Shown here piece after piece: positions 1-12,096 of a stretch of 64,000 nt of DNA (the stretch's first letter is position 1; the number at the start of each line of letters is the position of its first letter). Below the pieces are notes generated by a model. The model saw nothing but the letters and a program-made list of their open reading frames with translations, did not search any database and was not told the DNA's origin. The stretch comes from Limnoperna fortunei. Taxonomy: Eukaryota > Mollusca > Bivalvia > Mytilida > Modiolidae. The position numbers were made by a program, and so were the translations under genes. The stretch spans positions 55,622,964 through 55,686,963 of the forward strand of contig OX104117.1 of assembly GCA_944474755.1 (NCBI GenBank), given 5' to 3'.

Positions 1-344
1 CAAAATGTATCTAGAAGGGAAAGCGTATGAATAAAAAAAATCAATTATGAAAGGATTCTTGGTTCTGTAGATATCAATAGACTAAACAACAAAATGAAAT
101 CCCATTTTGTATTTATATTATATATTTTTTTAAAATCTCAATCGATTTGATTAGAAATCATTATGACAGACAAAACAATGTTACATCTCCTTTAGGATAC
201 GCTAGGACCCCATCTTGTTTAACATTGGATACAGAGAGTAGTAAGCTCAGAGGAAATATCAATTTAAAAATTATTTGAGATGATGTAATTTAAGTGTATT
301 CATCCAATCAAACACTACAGCATAAATAGAATTATTAGGCAATA
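1..344. other. No gene recognised
   Basis: AT-rich DNA. ATCTTGTTTAACATTGGATA near 213 hints that the family A array may start earlier than 345. Nothing else supported. Confidence 0.4.
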
Positions 345-963
345 AAAACGGCATGTCCTGTAGTTTTCAATTTGTCACAAATAGCATTATCTTGTTGAGA
401 CCAACCAATGAATATTGCTGTTTAACTGGTTTAAGTTTCAGAAGCATCTTTGCAGATTCAGAAAAGATGGCATTTGAAAATAGAGTCCTCTGTTTAGTCT
501 AAAATGGTAATGGTGGCCATTATTACTGACTTACTGGCATAAAAAAGGATCATCTGATGAATATTCCAAATAACTTGTTTAGGGTCCTATGTTTAACTAA
601 GTCCTACAATGTTGGCCATTTTTAATTTCAGATTGGCATAAAAAACATAACTTTAACAATATTGCTAGTAAGTTTTCTTTCAATTGGTTAACCTGTTTCA
701 AAGAAGAAGCCATTAAAAAATCGTGTTTCCAATAGTGTCCTATGGTAAACTAAGTCAAGTGGTGGCAGCGATTTTAAATTTCCAATTGGTATAAAAAACA
801 TAAACCTACATGTAATTGAGGACCATCTGAATACTGGTGAATTTTTCCCATTGAGTTTTTTTACAAAGTTTGTGTTTTTTTATTCTGATTGGAAAACTAA
901 TACGACCCCAAACAGTGGGGGTCATTAATTTTCCAATCAGAATAAAAAACACAAACTTTGTAA
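345..963 (-). repeat. Diverged family A tandem-core repeat with terminal hairpin
   Basis: Diverged units of about 160 bp carry the marks TTTCAGAGAAGAAG, ACTAAGTC and ATTGG(C/T)ATAAAAAACAT. At the right end, TTACAAAGTTTGTGTTTTTT (863) is mirrored by AAAAAACACAAACTTTGTAA (944-963), forming an imperfect hairpin of about 40-bp arms around GACCCCAAACAGTGGGGGTC. Confidence 0.6.
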
Positions 964-1163
964 TGGTCTATCCTATGAAGATTCTGACCAAGTTTTGCTT
1001 CAATTAGCAAGTGGTTTCACAAAGTTGCCAAAAATGCTCCAAGGTCTGCCAGACAATACGACTGACAGACCACAATCATTTGTCAGTCCTACTAAGTATT
1101 TGTCAGACCCATATTTTTCATCATTTTTATAGATTGAAAAGGGAAATACTAAAGACAGTCATG

Positions 1164-2092
1164 GTCACCACACTCTAAAAAGTAGGTAGAAGTAAGGCCC
1201 TAATAGGGAAAAGTAAGGGAAACCACAATACACATACTTAACACAAGTTTTTTCTTTTACTTACTTCAATTTGTTAATAATTGTGGTTTTTCTGGATGAT
1301 TTTTCTTGCTTTTTTAAACCATGTCACACTTGGATTAAGTTTTTTTCATTATTATTCATGGTAAGCAATAACATCCACTGCACATACCTTTACCATTAAT
1401 CATTGAAAAATGCACCAGATATAGCAACTATTTTTCTGTTTACTATTAACCATAAAAGATATTTGAAATAAAAATAGATCACAATCAACTTGTATAGATG
1501 TAGACATAAACATCACAAGTAATTGTATACATCATAATTTTCAAATCAGTTTGTTAGGTACCTGCCATGTTTATTTGTAAAAAACGTCTTAAGAATAAAA
1601 ATTAGATGATATTTTATTAAACCCAAAAATAATGCTTCTGTTCAGCACACAGCTACATGCTCAAACAAACTGCTTCATTGGACAGTTAACTTTATATATT
1701 CTTTCAATTGCAGCTTATATATTTTTCAAAGACAATGATTAAGATAAAATATATTTTGAATTTTCAAAGAACTTCAATTTTAAAACAAATTTAAATGTGT
1801 TTTTTACCAATCGGTTTGAGTTTTTATTAAGGGCTGTTGTACTCTGCTTTTTCTCATTGTTCAATTTCGGTAATAAGACGTATCACGGAAATAAACAAAT
1901 GGTGTGTAATCCATTTGCGAGACGCAGTCATTAATATTTTAATTGGTATTACATATTTAATTAAGAGTTAGAAGTCATTGAGGCCACTTGTGGGAGAACT
2001 TGTGACAAAAATAACTTCACTGTCATCGAGGTGTAACTTTGATCCCGGTAAGACAACTTTGTCACCCACTTTGCCCAGTGTGGTTACCCTTG
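1164..2092 (+). mobile_element. Old degenerate family D MITE
   Basis: The ends are GGTCACCACACTCTAAAAAG and TTTGCCCAGTGTGGTTACCC. Internal blocks (CGGAAATAAACAAATGGTGT) match 3839-4691 with many changes. Confidence 0.65.
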
Positions 2093-2940
2093 CAGTACAA
2101 GATAACAATTTTGAGGACATTTTGAAAAAAGTTTAATGCCAGGCATTGATACTTGAGAGAACCTTATACTTTACAGACCTACATGTACTTGTTCCCTATT
2201 GATGGGAGCAGCCATGCCACTGTGCATGCGTGATGTTATATACTATTTTGGGAATTCCATGGTCTTTATTTTTAGTTTTGACACTGTTTATGATTCGCGA
2301 TGAAAATTTTTATTGTTTAACAGAGAGAAAAATTCAGTTTGCCAGACCTTGCTATGAAATTTTTTAATCAGACAGTAGGTCCTACTCCTACAGGATAATC
2401 AAATCAGCAGGTCCTTAGAATAATTTGTCGATTTTAGCAACTCTGGTTTCAGAGAATATTAAATGTGAACAAGTTTACAGATGCCGATGATGATGGACAC
2501 AAAGTGATGGTAGAGCTCACATGACCATGTAAAAATCTGAAACAAAATTGGCCTTGGTGACCATGTTTTTTAAAGAATCAAGACAGAATGAGGAATGTTA
2601 AAATAGTTTGAATGAAAAACAATTACAACTTGAACTTACCTCTAAAGAGTTTAATTAGTGGTAATCAAAAGAATTTAATTAGTGGCCATCTAAAATGTAT
2701 ATGAACAGTAAATAGTGATATAAACAATATATCACCGAGAGAGAAAAAATACAAAACACATGTACGAAGTACATAAACTACTTACCGAAATTTGGACAAA
2801 ATGTAACAGGTTAACTGTAGTCTTTAAGTTTTCTTGTTGGTATCTAATTGCCCTGTAGTTTTGTTGTAGAATTGATTACTTGTAATCAATGTCAACTTTT
2901 ACCTACAAGTTTAACAAATGAGTCAATTATTTCTTTGCAG
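2093..2940. other. Intron-like DNA with decayed repeat pieces
   Basis: Contains a decayed family B right end (GTGATGGTAGAGCTCACATG near 2500). TCAGACAGTAGGTCCTACTC near 2368 is a TCAGAC-rich piece related to 1020-1120 and 38020-38190. It precedes the exon at 2941. Confidence 0.45.
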
Positions 2941-3041
2941 CATAGAACCTGATGTATTGTTAAAAGCTTCATCTTTTGATTTTGATCCAAATTCAATATT
3001 TTCTTTTGGGAAAAATAATGATGAAGTGGCAATCAATTCTG
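2941..3041 (+). CDS. Internal exon of an unidentified gene
   Basis: The acceptor TTATTTCTTTGCAG precedes a 101-nt stretch that is open in one phase and ends at TCTG|GTAATT. It reads IEPDVLLKASSFDFDPNSIF then SFGKNNDEVAINS, with a split codon at each end. Composition is coding-like (acidic, with Phe and Ser) and unlike the surrounding repeats. I do not recognise the family. Earlier exons would lie left of the window or be missed. Confidence 0.55.
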
Positions 3042-3838
3042 GTAATTATTCAACTACTTTAAAATAAGTTCAATAGCAGGAATATATAATGGAATAAACC
3101 AGCTGTCTACTACTGTCAACCAATCAAACAACAGTTTTGTGTGATCACTTAAAATTTGGTTCTTTAATCTCTTTTTAATTTATACTGTGGTTTGTTTTCT
3201 CATCGACATGTACATTATCCCAGTTCAAAGGTAGATTTGGTGGAGGAGAGTGTCATGTCTAGTGTGTTCCACACCCCCTACCTCCCCACCCCCCAACTAT
3301 GAGAAATCTTCCACTACCAGATCCATTATTTACCACATGGAAAAAAATACACAAGAAAAGAACAATGCACATTACAGTTCAAAGAAGAACTATATCCACG
3401 TAGAACAATTCAATATCTCAAATCGGGTGTTTACGCAGAAACATATCTCCCCTTCATTCCTAATCAGTAGTGAAAATATTACTTTACGACCAACATGAAA
3501 ATTGCATTATATTGTCATTATTATATATATATAAAATATACTAGTACAATGCATTCTGACCTAATTTCTGTCTTGGTCAAATTTATACACAGCATTACAG
3601 TCATCTCCAGCAAAAACAATACATGTATAACATTTTAGTTGATTTAAATTATAAGAACAATTCCCTATTTTCGGGAATACAAGAGTTACTTCCCATTTTC
3701 AAGAGTTGTCTTTCATAACAGCAGGTATCCTGTATTGAACAGATGGGGAAAAATCACGTTTTTATTTTTTTTAATTAATTGGACTGACTCTTCCAGTACA
3801 ACTAAAAAAAAACTGCAGAATTAGTTTGCACATCATAA

Positions 3839-4691
3839 CAGGGGTCACCACACTCTAAAAAAAAAGTAGGGAGAAGTGACTTCTCCCTGGCAGCCAAACA
3901 GGGAGAAGTCAGGCCCTGATAGGGAGACTTCAGGAGACACAAGGGAGAAGTCAGGGGGACCGTACAAATAATTAATTTCGCAGTAGTTACATACATTTTT
4001 CATTATTTACATCAATTTCCAGGATTATTTCTCTTGTGTTTTAAAACCATAACACACTTATATTCAGTTTGTTTTTCTTTCTTTTTCATTATTATTCATG
4101 GTATGCAATATCAAAAAGCACATAACCTTTATCATTAATCAAAGTTGTACTGATCCAAATTGCTTCATGGGACACCCATCTACAGAACTTATCATGATGT
4201 CAATAATTACTATACATCTTTATTCTTTCAAGTAAAGCTCAAATACTTATCAAAGAAAATTGTTAAAGTACAATACTCTTTGAAAGAACTGAAGTTTGAA
4301 ACCAATTAAAAGTGTTTGTTTATCAAAAATATTACAATTTTTCATTATGGGCCGTTGTACATTACTTTTCTTCGTTGTTCACTTCCGGTAATTAGTCACA
4401 TCCGGTAAATAAACAAATGGCGCGTAATACATTTGAAAGACGTAAATAGTTTTAAAATATGCTAAATACGCATATTGTTTGCCGTTTTTTATTGGAATTA
4501 CACATTTACTGATAAATTGGTAGTCAGGGTGAAGTATTTGGACCAGATTTACAAGTATCTTATGTGAACCATCGGGCGACTTGAGGGAAATGACAGGGCG
4601 ACTTCGACTTCGCTTTTGAGGCGCCTTAGGGCAACTTCAGGTCCTAGTAGGGCGACTTTGTCGCCCACTTCGCCCAGTGTGGTGAGCCCTG
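3839..4691 (+). mobile_element. 853-bp inverted-repeat MITE (family D)
   Basis: The termini CAGGGGTCACCACACT and AGTGTGGTGAGCCCTG are inverted repeats with one mismatch. Inside the left end are GGGAGAAGTCA-type repeats and inside the right end GGGCGACTT-type repeats. The CAGGG start recalls hAT-type MITEs, but a clear 8-bp target duplication is not visible (TCATAA is shared at both flanks). Confidence 0.75.
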
Positions 4692-4832
4692 TCATAATAA
4701 ATTTTACCGGATGCTTTGCTATATGTGAATAAAAAAATATTGAAGAACTAGAGGCTCCCAGGAGCCTGTATCGCTCAACTGAACCTGAAACCAAACAACC
4801 CTTTTTTATCCAGCTTTTCTTTGCTATAAGGA

Positions 4833-5187
4833 ATACGTCGTTTTCACGATAGGTAGTTAGACGTATCATATCACGTGAGTAATGGTATCACGTGATTTTA
4901 TTTAGGGCACTTTCCTCAACGTACCGTCTTTAACATCATGTGAACGTCATAAAACGGAATAAAACTTGACTCCTTTCCATAAATTTTATGTTAAGTGTTG
5001 GCGTTGCACCCCCGCACAACACAGCACAGGTTTCGTTTTAAATCGTCTTTCTTATGCCGTCCCATTCCGTGTCAAGTGTCACCGTTTTAAACTAAAAGTG
5101 CCCTAAATTTTTTATGACGTCACGTGATCAGTATTGCAATTTCCACCTCCTTTAACGAGAGCAATTATATCTTGAAAACGACGTATT
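4833..5187. mobile_element. Short foldback element (family T), copy 1
   Basis: The left end GAATACGTCGTTTTCACGAT is mirrored by ATCTTGAAAACGACGTATTG at the right. Inner parts also pair: ATTTTATTTAGGGCACTTTC against AAAAGTGCCCTAAATTTTTT, each next to a CACGTGA motif. It lies inside the outer family B element. Confidence 0.6.
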
Positions 5188-6006
5188 GCCCAACACTTCT
5201 GCAAAAATCATTAATTTTAACCTTTTAAGGGAAATAACTCCTATAAGGAGAAGGGAGGTTCACTTCAAATTTGCTGTACCTGTTATACTTTTTTAACTAT
5301 CAATCGAAAACTCTCTAGACCTCCCGCCCCCCCCCACCCCCCCCCCCCCCCCCGCTTTTTTCATTTCTTCTATTTTAAGCCAACATAGCTATGTAGGTAG
5401 TCAGGTGTCATGATTTGCACAATTTTGGTAGAGGACGTCCTTAAGATGATGTGTGCAATGTTTCAAAGCAGTCCTTTCATTGGTTAAAGAGGAGAAGATT
5501 TTTTAAAATCAAGTAAAATCGATTAAAAAAATGTTCAAGGAGAATAATTCCTAAACGGTTCATCTTGACAATCTTGACCCTAAAGTCATTTTTGTAGCCC
5601 CCATAGAGCAGAACAATTAAGCAATGCTAACTTTTTCTCTAGTTCTAATAATTTTCAAGATTTTGAGGCAAAAATGTCAAAAATAATCAATTTCGACAAA
5701 AGGGCATAAAACTTCAACCCAATGGAGTGTTTCATAGAGCTTTTGATACAGATGAAGGCATGTCTCTTCGGTTTTCCTGTATCTGTTACACTTTTTTAAA
5801 TATAAGCCAAAAACTGTATTTTACCCTCCCCCCCCCCCCCTCCGTCCTATTTTGAGCCATGGTGGCAATGTTAGTTAATCTGCAGCCATGGTTGGTGCAA
5901 ACTTGGTTGAGGACATTTGACGGATGATGTGTACAAAGTTTCAAAGCAGTACTTTCAGTTGTTTCAGAGGAGAAGATTTTTAAAAATCAATTAAAACCGA
6001 TTAAAA

Positions 6007-8031
6007 ACTAGAGGCTCCCAGGAGCCTGTAATCGCTCACCTGGAATCCAAATGACTTAAACTATATTAAAATTTTTGAAATTAACAGCTTCAGTCTAGTT
6101 GTTATAGCTTTTAAGTTACTGTGCAAAAACTAAACATTTCTTCAAAAAATTTGTTAAATACAATAACTCCTATAAGGTGCCATCCACAATTTCTGAAAAT
6201 TAAATGGTTTTTAGGCATTGTCCTTTAGGGTACTTTAGAAATTTACAGTTTTACTCTACTAATAGGTGTGTTATAGACTAATTTATAATTAAAAAACTGT
6301 TCATATGTCCAAATTCATAATGAAAGGGCAATAACTCCTATAAAGAGTCATCTTGCAATTTTTGGACTAAGCAATCATTTGTAGGGCTTCTATTGCTGAT
6401 CATTTGTGCAATTTACAGTTTTAATCTAGCTACTATAGTTTTCAAGTTACAGGACAAAAATGGAAAATTTCTTAACAAAATTGTCATTTAAGGGCAATAA
6501 CCCCTATAAGGAGTCATCTGACAATTTCAGACCAATTAAATGAATTGTAGGGCTTTTTTGCTGATCATTTTTGCAATTTATTATTTCACTCTAGCTGCTA
6601 TGGTTTTTAAGTTACAGGACAAAAACGGAAAATTTCATAAAAAATTGCAATTTAAGGGCAATAACTCCTATAAGGAGTCATCTGACAATTTCAGACCAAT
6701 CAAGTGAATTGTAGGGTCTTTATTGCTGATCATTTGTGCAATTTACAGTTTCAATCTAGCTGCTATAGTTTTCAAGTTACAGGACAAAAACGGAAAATTT
6801 CATAAAAAATTGCCATTTAAGGGCAATAACTCCTATAAGGAGTCATCTGACAATTTCAGACTAATACAGTGAATTGTAGGGCTTGTATTGTTGATCATTT
6901 TTGCTATTTACAGTTTTACTCTAGCTGTTATAGTTTTAAAGTTACAGGACAAAAACGGAAAATTTCATAAAAAATTACCATTTAAGGGCAATAACTCATA
7001 TAAGGAGTCATCTGACAATTTCAGACCAATCAAGTGAATTGTAGGGTCTTTATTGCTGATCATTTGTGCAATTTACAGTTTCAATCTAGCTGCTATAGTT
7101 TTCAAGTTACAGGACAAAAACGGAAAATTTCATAAAAAATTGCCATTTAAGGGCAATAACTCCTATAAGGAGTCATCTGACAATTTCAGACTAATACAGT
7201 GAATTGTAGGGCTTGTATTGTTGATCATTTTTGCTATTTACAGTTTTACTCTAGCTGTTATAGTTTTAAAGTTACAGGACAAAAACGGAAAATTTCATAA
7301 AAAATTACCATTTAAGGGCAATAACTCATATAAGGAGTCATCTGACAATTTCAGACCAATCAAGTGAATTGTAGGGTCTTTATTGCTGATCATTTGTGCA
7401 ATTTACAGTTTCAATCTAGCTGCTATAGTTTTCAAGTTACAGGACAAAAACGGAAAATTTCATAAAAAATTACCATTTAAGGGCAATAACTCATATAAAG
7501 AGTCATCTGACAATTTCAGACCAACCAAGTGAATTGTAGGGCTTTTATTGCTGATCATTTTTGCCATTTACAGTTTCACTCTACCTCGTATATTTTTCAG
7601 GTTATATTGTAAATACCAAAAATTTTGTCAAAAATCGTCAAAAAAGGGCAATAACTCCTACAAGAAGCCAATACACAACTTCGCACTAATAGCAACTATT
7701 GTAGAACTTAATGTGCTGATCAATTTGAAGTAACGGTTTTCTCTATAGCTATTATAGTTTTTTAGATAATGATCAAAAACCTGTGTTGACCCCCATGTTC
7801 TATTTTTAGTAACAGCGGCCATATTTGTCTGTTGATCAACACCCTGGGTACAAACTTGAAACTAGGAACCCTAAGGATGATTGTGGCCAAGTTTGAAAAA
7901 AATTGGCCCAGTGGTTTCAGAGGAGAAGATTTTTGAAAAAGTTTACGACGGACGACGGACGACAGACGACGGACGACGGACGCCAAGTGATAGCAATAGC
8001 TCACATGGACCTTCGGTCCAGGTGAGCTAAA
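6007..8031. mobile_element. Inner tandem-core element (family B), 165-bp monomers
   Basis: The left end is CTAGAGGCTCCCAGGAGCCT and the right end is a GACGGACGACGGAC microsatellite (about 7946-7982), then TAGCTCACATGGACCTTCGG and TCCAGGTGAGCTA. About ten monomers lie between, marked by GGGCAATAACTCCTATAAGG. The spacing is exactly 165 bp over 6672, 6837, 7002, 7167 and 7332. Alternating CCTATAAGG and CATATAAGG types make a 330-bp higher-order unit. It sits inside the outer copy. Confidence 0.85.
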
Positions 8032-9270
8032 AACAGTTCAAGGGGAATAACTCTTAAACGGTTAATCAGACAATCTTGACCCTTAAGTCATCTTTGTAGC
8101 CCTCATAGAGCAGAACAATTAGGCAATGCTAACTTTTTCTCTAGTTCTAATAATTTTCAAGATTTTGAGGCAAAAATGGCAAAAATCATCAATTTTGACA
8201 ATTAAAGGGCAATAACTCCTACAAGGAGTCAACATACAACTTTGACCCAACGGAGTGTTTTGTAGAGGTTTAGATGCTGAAGAAGGAATGTCTCTTCGGT
8301 TTTCCTGTATCTGTTATACTTTTTGAACGATAAGCAAAAAACTGTATTTTGACCCCCCTGTTCTATTTTTAGCCATGGCGGCCATGTTGGTTACTCTGAG
8401 GCCATGATTTGTGCAAACTTGGTAGAGGACATTTTACTGATGATGTGTGCAAAGTTTCAAAGCAATCCCTTCAGTGGTTTTGGAGGAGAAGATTTTTGAA
8501 GAAAAGTTAACGACGACGGACGCCAAGTGATGGCAATAGCTCACATGACCCTTCGGGTCAGGTGAGCTAAAAACAACTTTTTAGCCACAGTAGGTACTAG
8601 AAAGTACCTGCTGTAAAGAACAGATAACTCTGCAAATGGGAGATAAATCTTGTTTTCCGCAAGTAGGGAATACTACTCCACAGTTTTGTCCATGTCAACA
8701 GTTAGCACAGCCTGATGCCAAAATCTAGTATTACTGTGAGATAGCTTCAGTTCCATCTTTTACACCCGAATGTCTAATTAAATTTTGACCATACTGTGCT
8801 GATGAAATTGCCAAAATGATTTGTAAATATTAAAGGATCTTAGTGAGCAGGCTCACATACCCCATGCTCCCACATACCTATCAAGTTCCATAAAATTGTG
8901 ATCAGTAGCTTCTAAGTGTAAGCCGATACGAGTGGTTTCACATATATTATTTGAGAAATTTCTAAGTTAAAAGGTTAGGTGGAAAAATAACTCAAAACTA
9001 CAAAACTACAAAAAATATTGTATCGCAATTTTCTGTCCATATGCACAACTACATATGGTGTCCTTCATTTAAAGTTCATAAATTTATGCTCGACAGTTAC
9101 TGAGGACTTGCTGCCATTAAGTAATAATGGAACGTATGTAGAACTTCTGTATTTCACTTCAGATGGCAAAAGGACACAGAATGGTTTGTGTATAACTTAG
9201 CTGCGGAACTGTAGCTCTTTAGTTCCTTTGACATTTAACTTTTTTTTTGGTGGACCACTTGTTTTTTCAG

Positions 9271-9366
9271 GGCATTTGCCAACAGATAATTCCATCAGAT
9301 ACAAACAGGAAAATGGGTTCCAAACATATAAATGAATGGGATGTAACTATGAATCCAAACAGATGA
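9271..9366 (+). CDS. Possible terminal exon of an unidentified gene
   Basis: The strong acceptor GTTTTTTCAG is followed by 31 codons in phase 0 (GICQQIIPSDTNRKMGSKHI then NEWDVTMNPNR) and TGA at 9364-9366. In the phase needed to join directly to the exon ending at 3041, a shorter tail of about 20 residues results instead. Either could end the same gene, or the open frame could be chance; there is no family match. Confidence 0.3.
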   Translation, partial: GICQQIIPSDTNRKMGSKHINEWDVTMNPNR

Positions 9367-9427
9367 ACCAGCTTCTATTCCAGATCATAGAACAAAACTC
9401 TGCCTTAATGTGTTTAGTGATAATATT

Positions 9428-10072
9428 AGCTACAATAATGTAGCTTCTTTTTTTTCTTTCTTTTTTTTATGGACGGAGCTACAAAGCGGTCCCATTACTC
9501 GTAATGGAGCAGCCCGGGATTGATTTACACCCGGGGGTTTTATGCATATTTTAAGCAATAAAACTGTTTCCTTAGTTTGCTACATACTTTTTTTATGTAT
9601 TTGCAGTTTAACTGATATTTCCACAACACCGTATTCGTTAGTTTTATCACTTTATTCGTAATCATGGCATTGTTGACAAATATGAATTCTGGAAGTGCAT
9701 AATTTTGATAAAATCGGAATCGATTTGGTAACAAAATGTCATTCCGGATGATTTCAGCTGTATTCATTGCATTATGATTATGTCCCCTTATTACAAATTT
9801 CACCAATACGATTCCGAAATTCTACACTCCACAATTTTAATTATGTCAACAATGCCATGATTACAAAAAAGTGTTAAAATTATTTAATTAGACATTGTAG
9901 ACATGTCAGATGAACGGCGGAGGAAAGAAAACATATTTATTAAATAAATACAGAGGTTAAATAGCGGAAAATATGTGTAAATCCAAGAGTGTTTTTGCTC
10001 CATTACGAGTAATGGGACCTCTTTGTAGCTCCGTTCATTAAAAAAAAAAAAGGAGCTACATTATAGCTATGA
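9428..10072. mobile_element. Palindromic MITE (family C), copy 1
   Basis: The ends AGCTACAATAATGTAGC and GGAGCTACATTATAGCT flank inverted blocks GGTCCCATTACTCGTAATGG and TGCTCCATTACGAGTAATGG with GGAGCTACAAAG next to them. The interior is also roughly palindromic (ACAATGCCATGATTAC against TAATCATGGCATTGTTGAC). No coding capacity. Confidence 0.75.
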
Positions 10073-10084
10073 TAATATGTACAG

Positions 10085-10260
10085 ACGTGACAACATGTTT
10101 TTTTATATTGCCCACTATATACCGTGGTCGTGGTTTTTTTCATTCAGAAATTCACCACCATATGCCACGGTGGTATTCTGCGGTACATCGTGTTATGTCC
10201 ACTACATATCGTGACCCACCGTGTTGACCACGGTGGATTTTCAATTTCCTTTCATGCTTA
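10085..10260. repeat. Cluster of CCACGGTGG / CACCGTG motifs
   Basis: ACCGTGGTCGTGG, GCCACGGTGGTA, CCACCGTG and ACCACGGTGGAT occur within 150 bp and pair with one another. A similar group (ACCACCGCGG, ACCATGGTGGGT, CCATGGTGGGTT) lies at 12455-12630, suggesting two ends of one decayed inverted-repeat element. Confidence 0.4.
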
Positions 10261-10269
10261 CACAGAGAA

Positions 10270-11827
10270 AAAATTAAAATGTTTAGTTAATACGTTTGTT
10301 TGACAAAAAAATTAATCTGCGTTCTTGCTAATCTATTCATTATACGAGAATACCTTAAAGTTTATTGTCACTGATTTAGATTGACAATTATTCCCTTAAT
10401 GTGTTCTAAAAGGTTAGAACACCGCATTTTGCCCTCAAAATTGTCAAAATCTTTGCTATTCTATCGTCAAAATTTCCCTGTCAGCGCCTCTGATTAATGT
10501 TCCAAACCGTTTGAACTTTTACCGGATGTAAATTGTGTCACACCTTAAATCGATCGATTATCTAAGTATTGTCCAGTCATCATTTAATCAAGCACGTGCT
10601 CTCAAATATTTCAATAAACTTGTGTATTATATAATTTTATAATTAACAGGTGAACACACGGCTTCACATTTTTAACGGTAAAATAGCACATTACACAATA
10701 AATACGAGACTTGTAAAGAAATACACAATAAAAGCGAGACTTGTAAAGAAATTCATTTTAAAAACTTTAAAATCAATACGACTTAAAATGCTACATTTTG
10801 ATTTTTTCAAATTTCCGAAATTATCACTTAATATTAATGTCGCAAAATATATCGTTCCACGAATGATTTTATACTCGATTCGTATTCGGTGTTGAACCAC
10901 GTGTGTTAAAAAAATACAATCGTGATATAGAATCAACCTTAATAGTCGTTTCAGTATTAAAAGCCTGACACATCATCAACTTTTGTTGTAGAAAAGACTT
11001 TAGTAGCATCCTTATAATTTCTATTATATTACGACAAGACCCTATGTCCGCAAACAGACGTTCGTATCAGCGCGCAAAAAAAAACAAAGAAAAAAGAACA
11101 AAACAAAACAAACAAACATGCTGTTGAGTAAATTCGGGCAATTATTTTATATTTATATGAGTGTGGACAAATCAGTTCTTTCGTCTTCAAAATAATTTTA
11201 TTCCGATTTGTTTTGTTAATGTTATAACAAACATAAGTAACTATGCATCATATTTTATTGTTTGATCAATGTACCACAATACAACAAAATATTAAGAATT
11301 AGTATTTGTATTTAGAGAACTAAGGCAAGTCTTAAAGGGGTCTGATCTGGAGAACATTCATCCCAATAAATTCTATGTCATGCAAAAACACCGAAACTGC
11401 GAGTTAATTTTAACGGGAACTTTATACAAATAACACGTCTGCGTCCATTTGAAAAATTGTTATTTTTGCGTAGCGTATATCTAGCTCAGACGCACATCAC
11501 TACCTTTTTTTATATAAACCTGTTATATTAATTGTTATAGTTTAAAACGCCATTGTCCAAGGTAAATGTGTATTTAGAATTGTGCGTATGTAAGACTTCA
11601 TTCAACCTTCTGAAACAGGCGCCTGTACCATATCGTAGTTAAACTATATTGTATGTGGCGATTCTCGTTTATAAACTTTTCACATTATTCTTGCTGCATG
11701 TTAGCTTCATTTTAGTAATTTATTTGTTGTAGCCCATCCTGTTAACGAATTTTATATAACGTTACATGATGTAAACTTTTGTCCGCGTTTGTTAAAACAA
11801 CTCTGGTTTTAAATACCAAATAAAGAT
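10270..11827. other. No gene recognised; AT-rich
   Basis: No open frame with coding-like composition and no clear repeat, apart from a short direct repeat at 10695-10755 (CGAGACTTGTAAAGAAAT twice, with AATAAA between). Confidence 0.5.
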
Positions 11828-12096
11828 TTTTTGTTTGTTTGAATGGTGTTTTAACGCCACTTTCAGCAATTTTTCAGCTATTTCATGGCGTCCAGTTTTT
11901 ATTGGGGGAGGAAGCCGGAGTACCCGGAGAGAACCCCCGACCTGCGGTAGGAAAACTGGCAATCCTTGTCAATTAAGATTGGAGTCGAGTACACCCTGCC
12001 TGCAGTGAGAATCGAACCCGCAATCTCAGTGTTGACAGACCACGTGATCAATAGTAGACGAACTACCTTGACCACTCGGCCACCGAGGCCCCCCAA
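11828..12096 (-). mobile_element. tRNA-derived SINE, copy 1
   Basis: On the minus strand it opens GGGGCCTCGGTGGCCGAGTG, with A-box-like TGGCCGAGTGG and B-box-like GGTTCGATTCTC (RNA polymerase III internal promoter). A body with GATTGCCAGTTTTCC and CTCCGGGTACTCCGGCTTCC follows, and it ends in a (CAAA)n tail. Confidence 0.82.

Larger units (their letters stand above)
4748..8572. mobile_element. Outer tandem-core element (family B), split by nested insertions
   Basis: It opens with CTAGAGGCTCCCAGGAGCCT (a small palindrome) near 4750 and closes at about 8515-8572 with a GACGACGG stretch, then TAGCTCACATGACCCTTCGG and GTCAGGTGAGCT, a terminal hairpin. The core has diverged repeats with C-rich tracts at 5325-5353 and 5827-5840. 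It is interrupted by a foldback element (4833-5187) and by a second complete family B element (6007-8031). Confidence 0.75.

Noticed and set aside
2450..2524. Possible exon with acceptor TGGTTTCAG and an open frame to TGA
   Set aside because: The DNA is a decayed family B right end (TTTCAGAG..., GTGATGG...AGCTCACATGA), so the open frame is fortuitous.
7762..8004. Open frame identical to one at 53511-53738
   Set aside because: Both lie in the GACGG microsatellite and right end of family B elements; peptide identity reflects repeat identity, not a gene family.
12020..12096. tRNA gene
   Set aside because: A- and B-box-like segments are present, but the sequence continues into a SINE body with a CAAA tail, and it does not fold as an intact tRNA.
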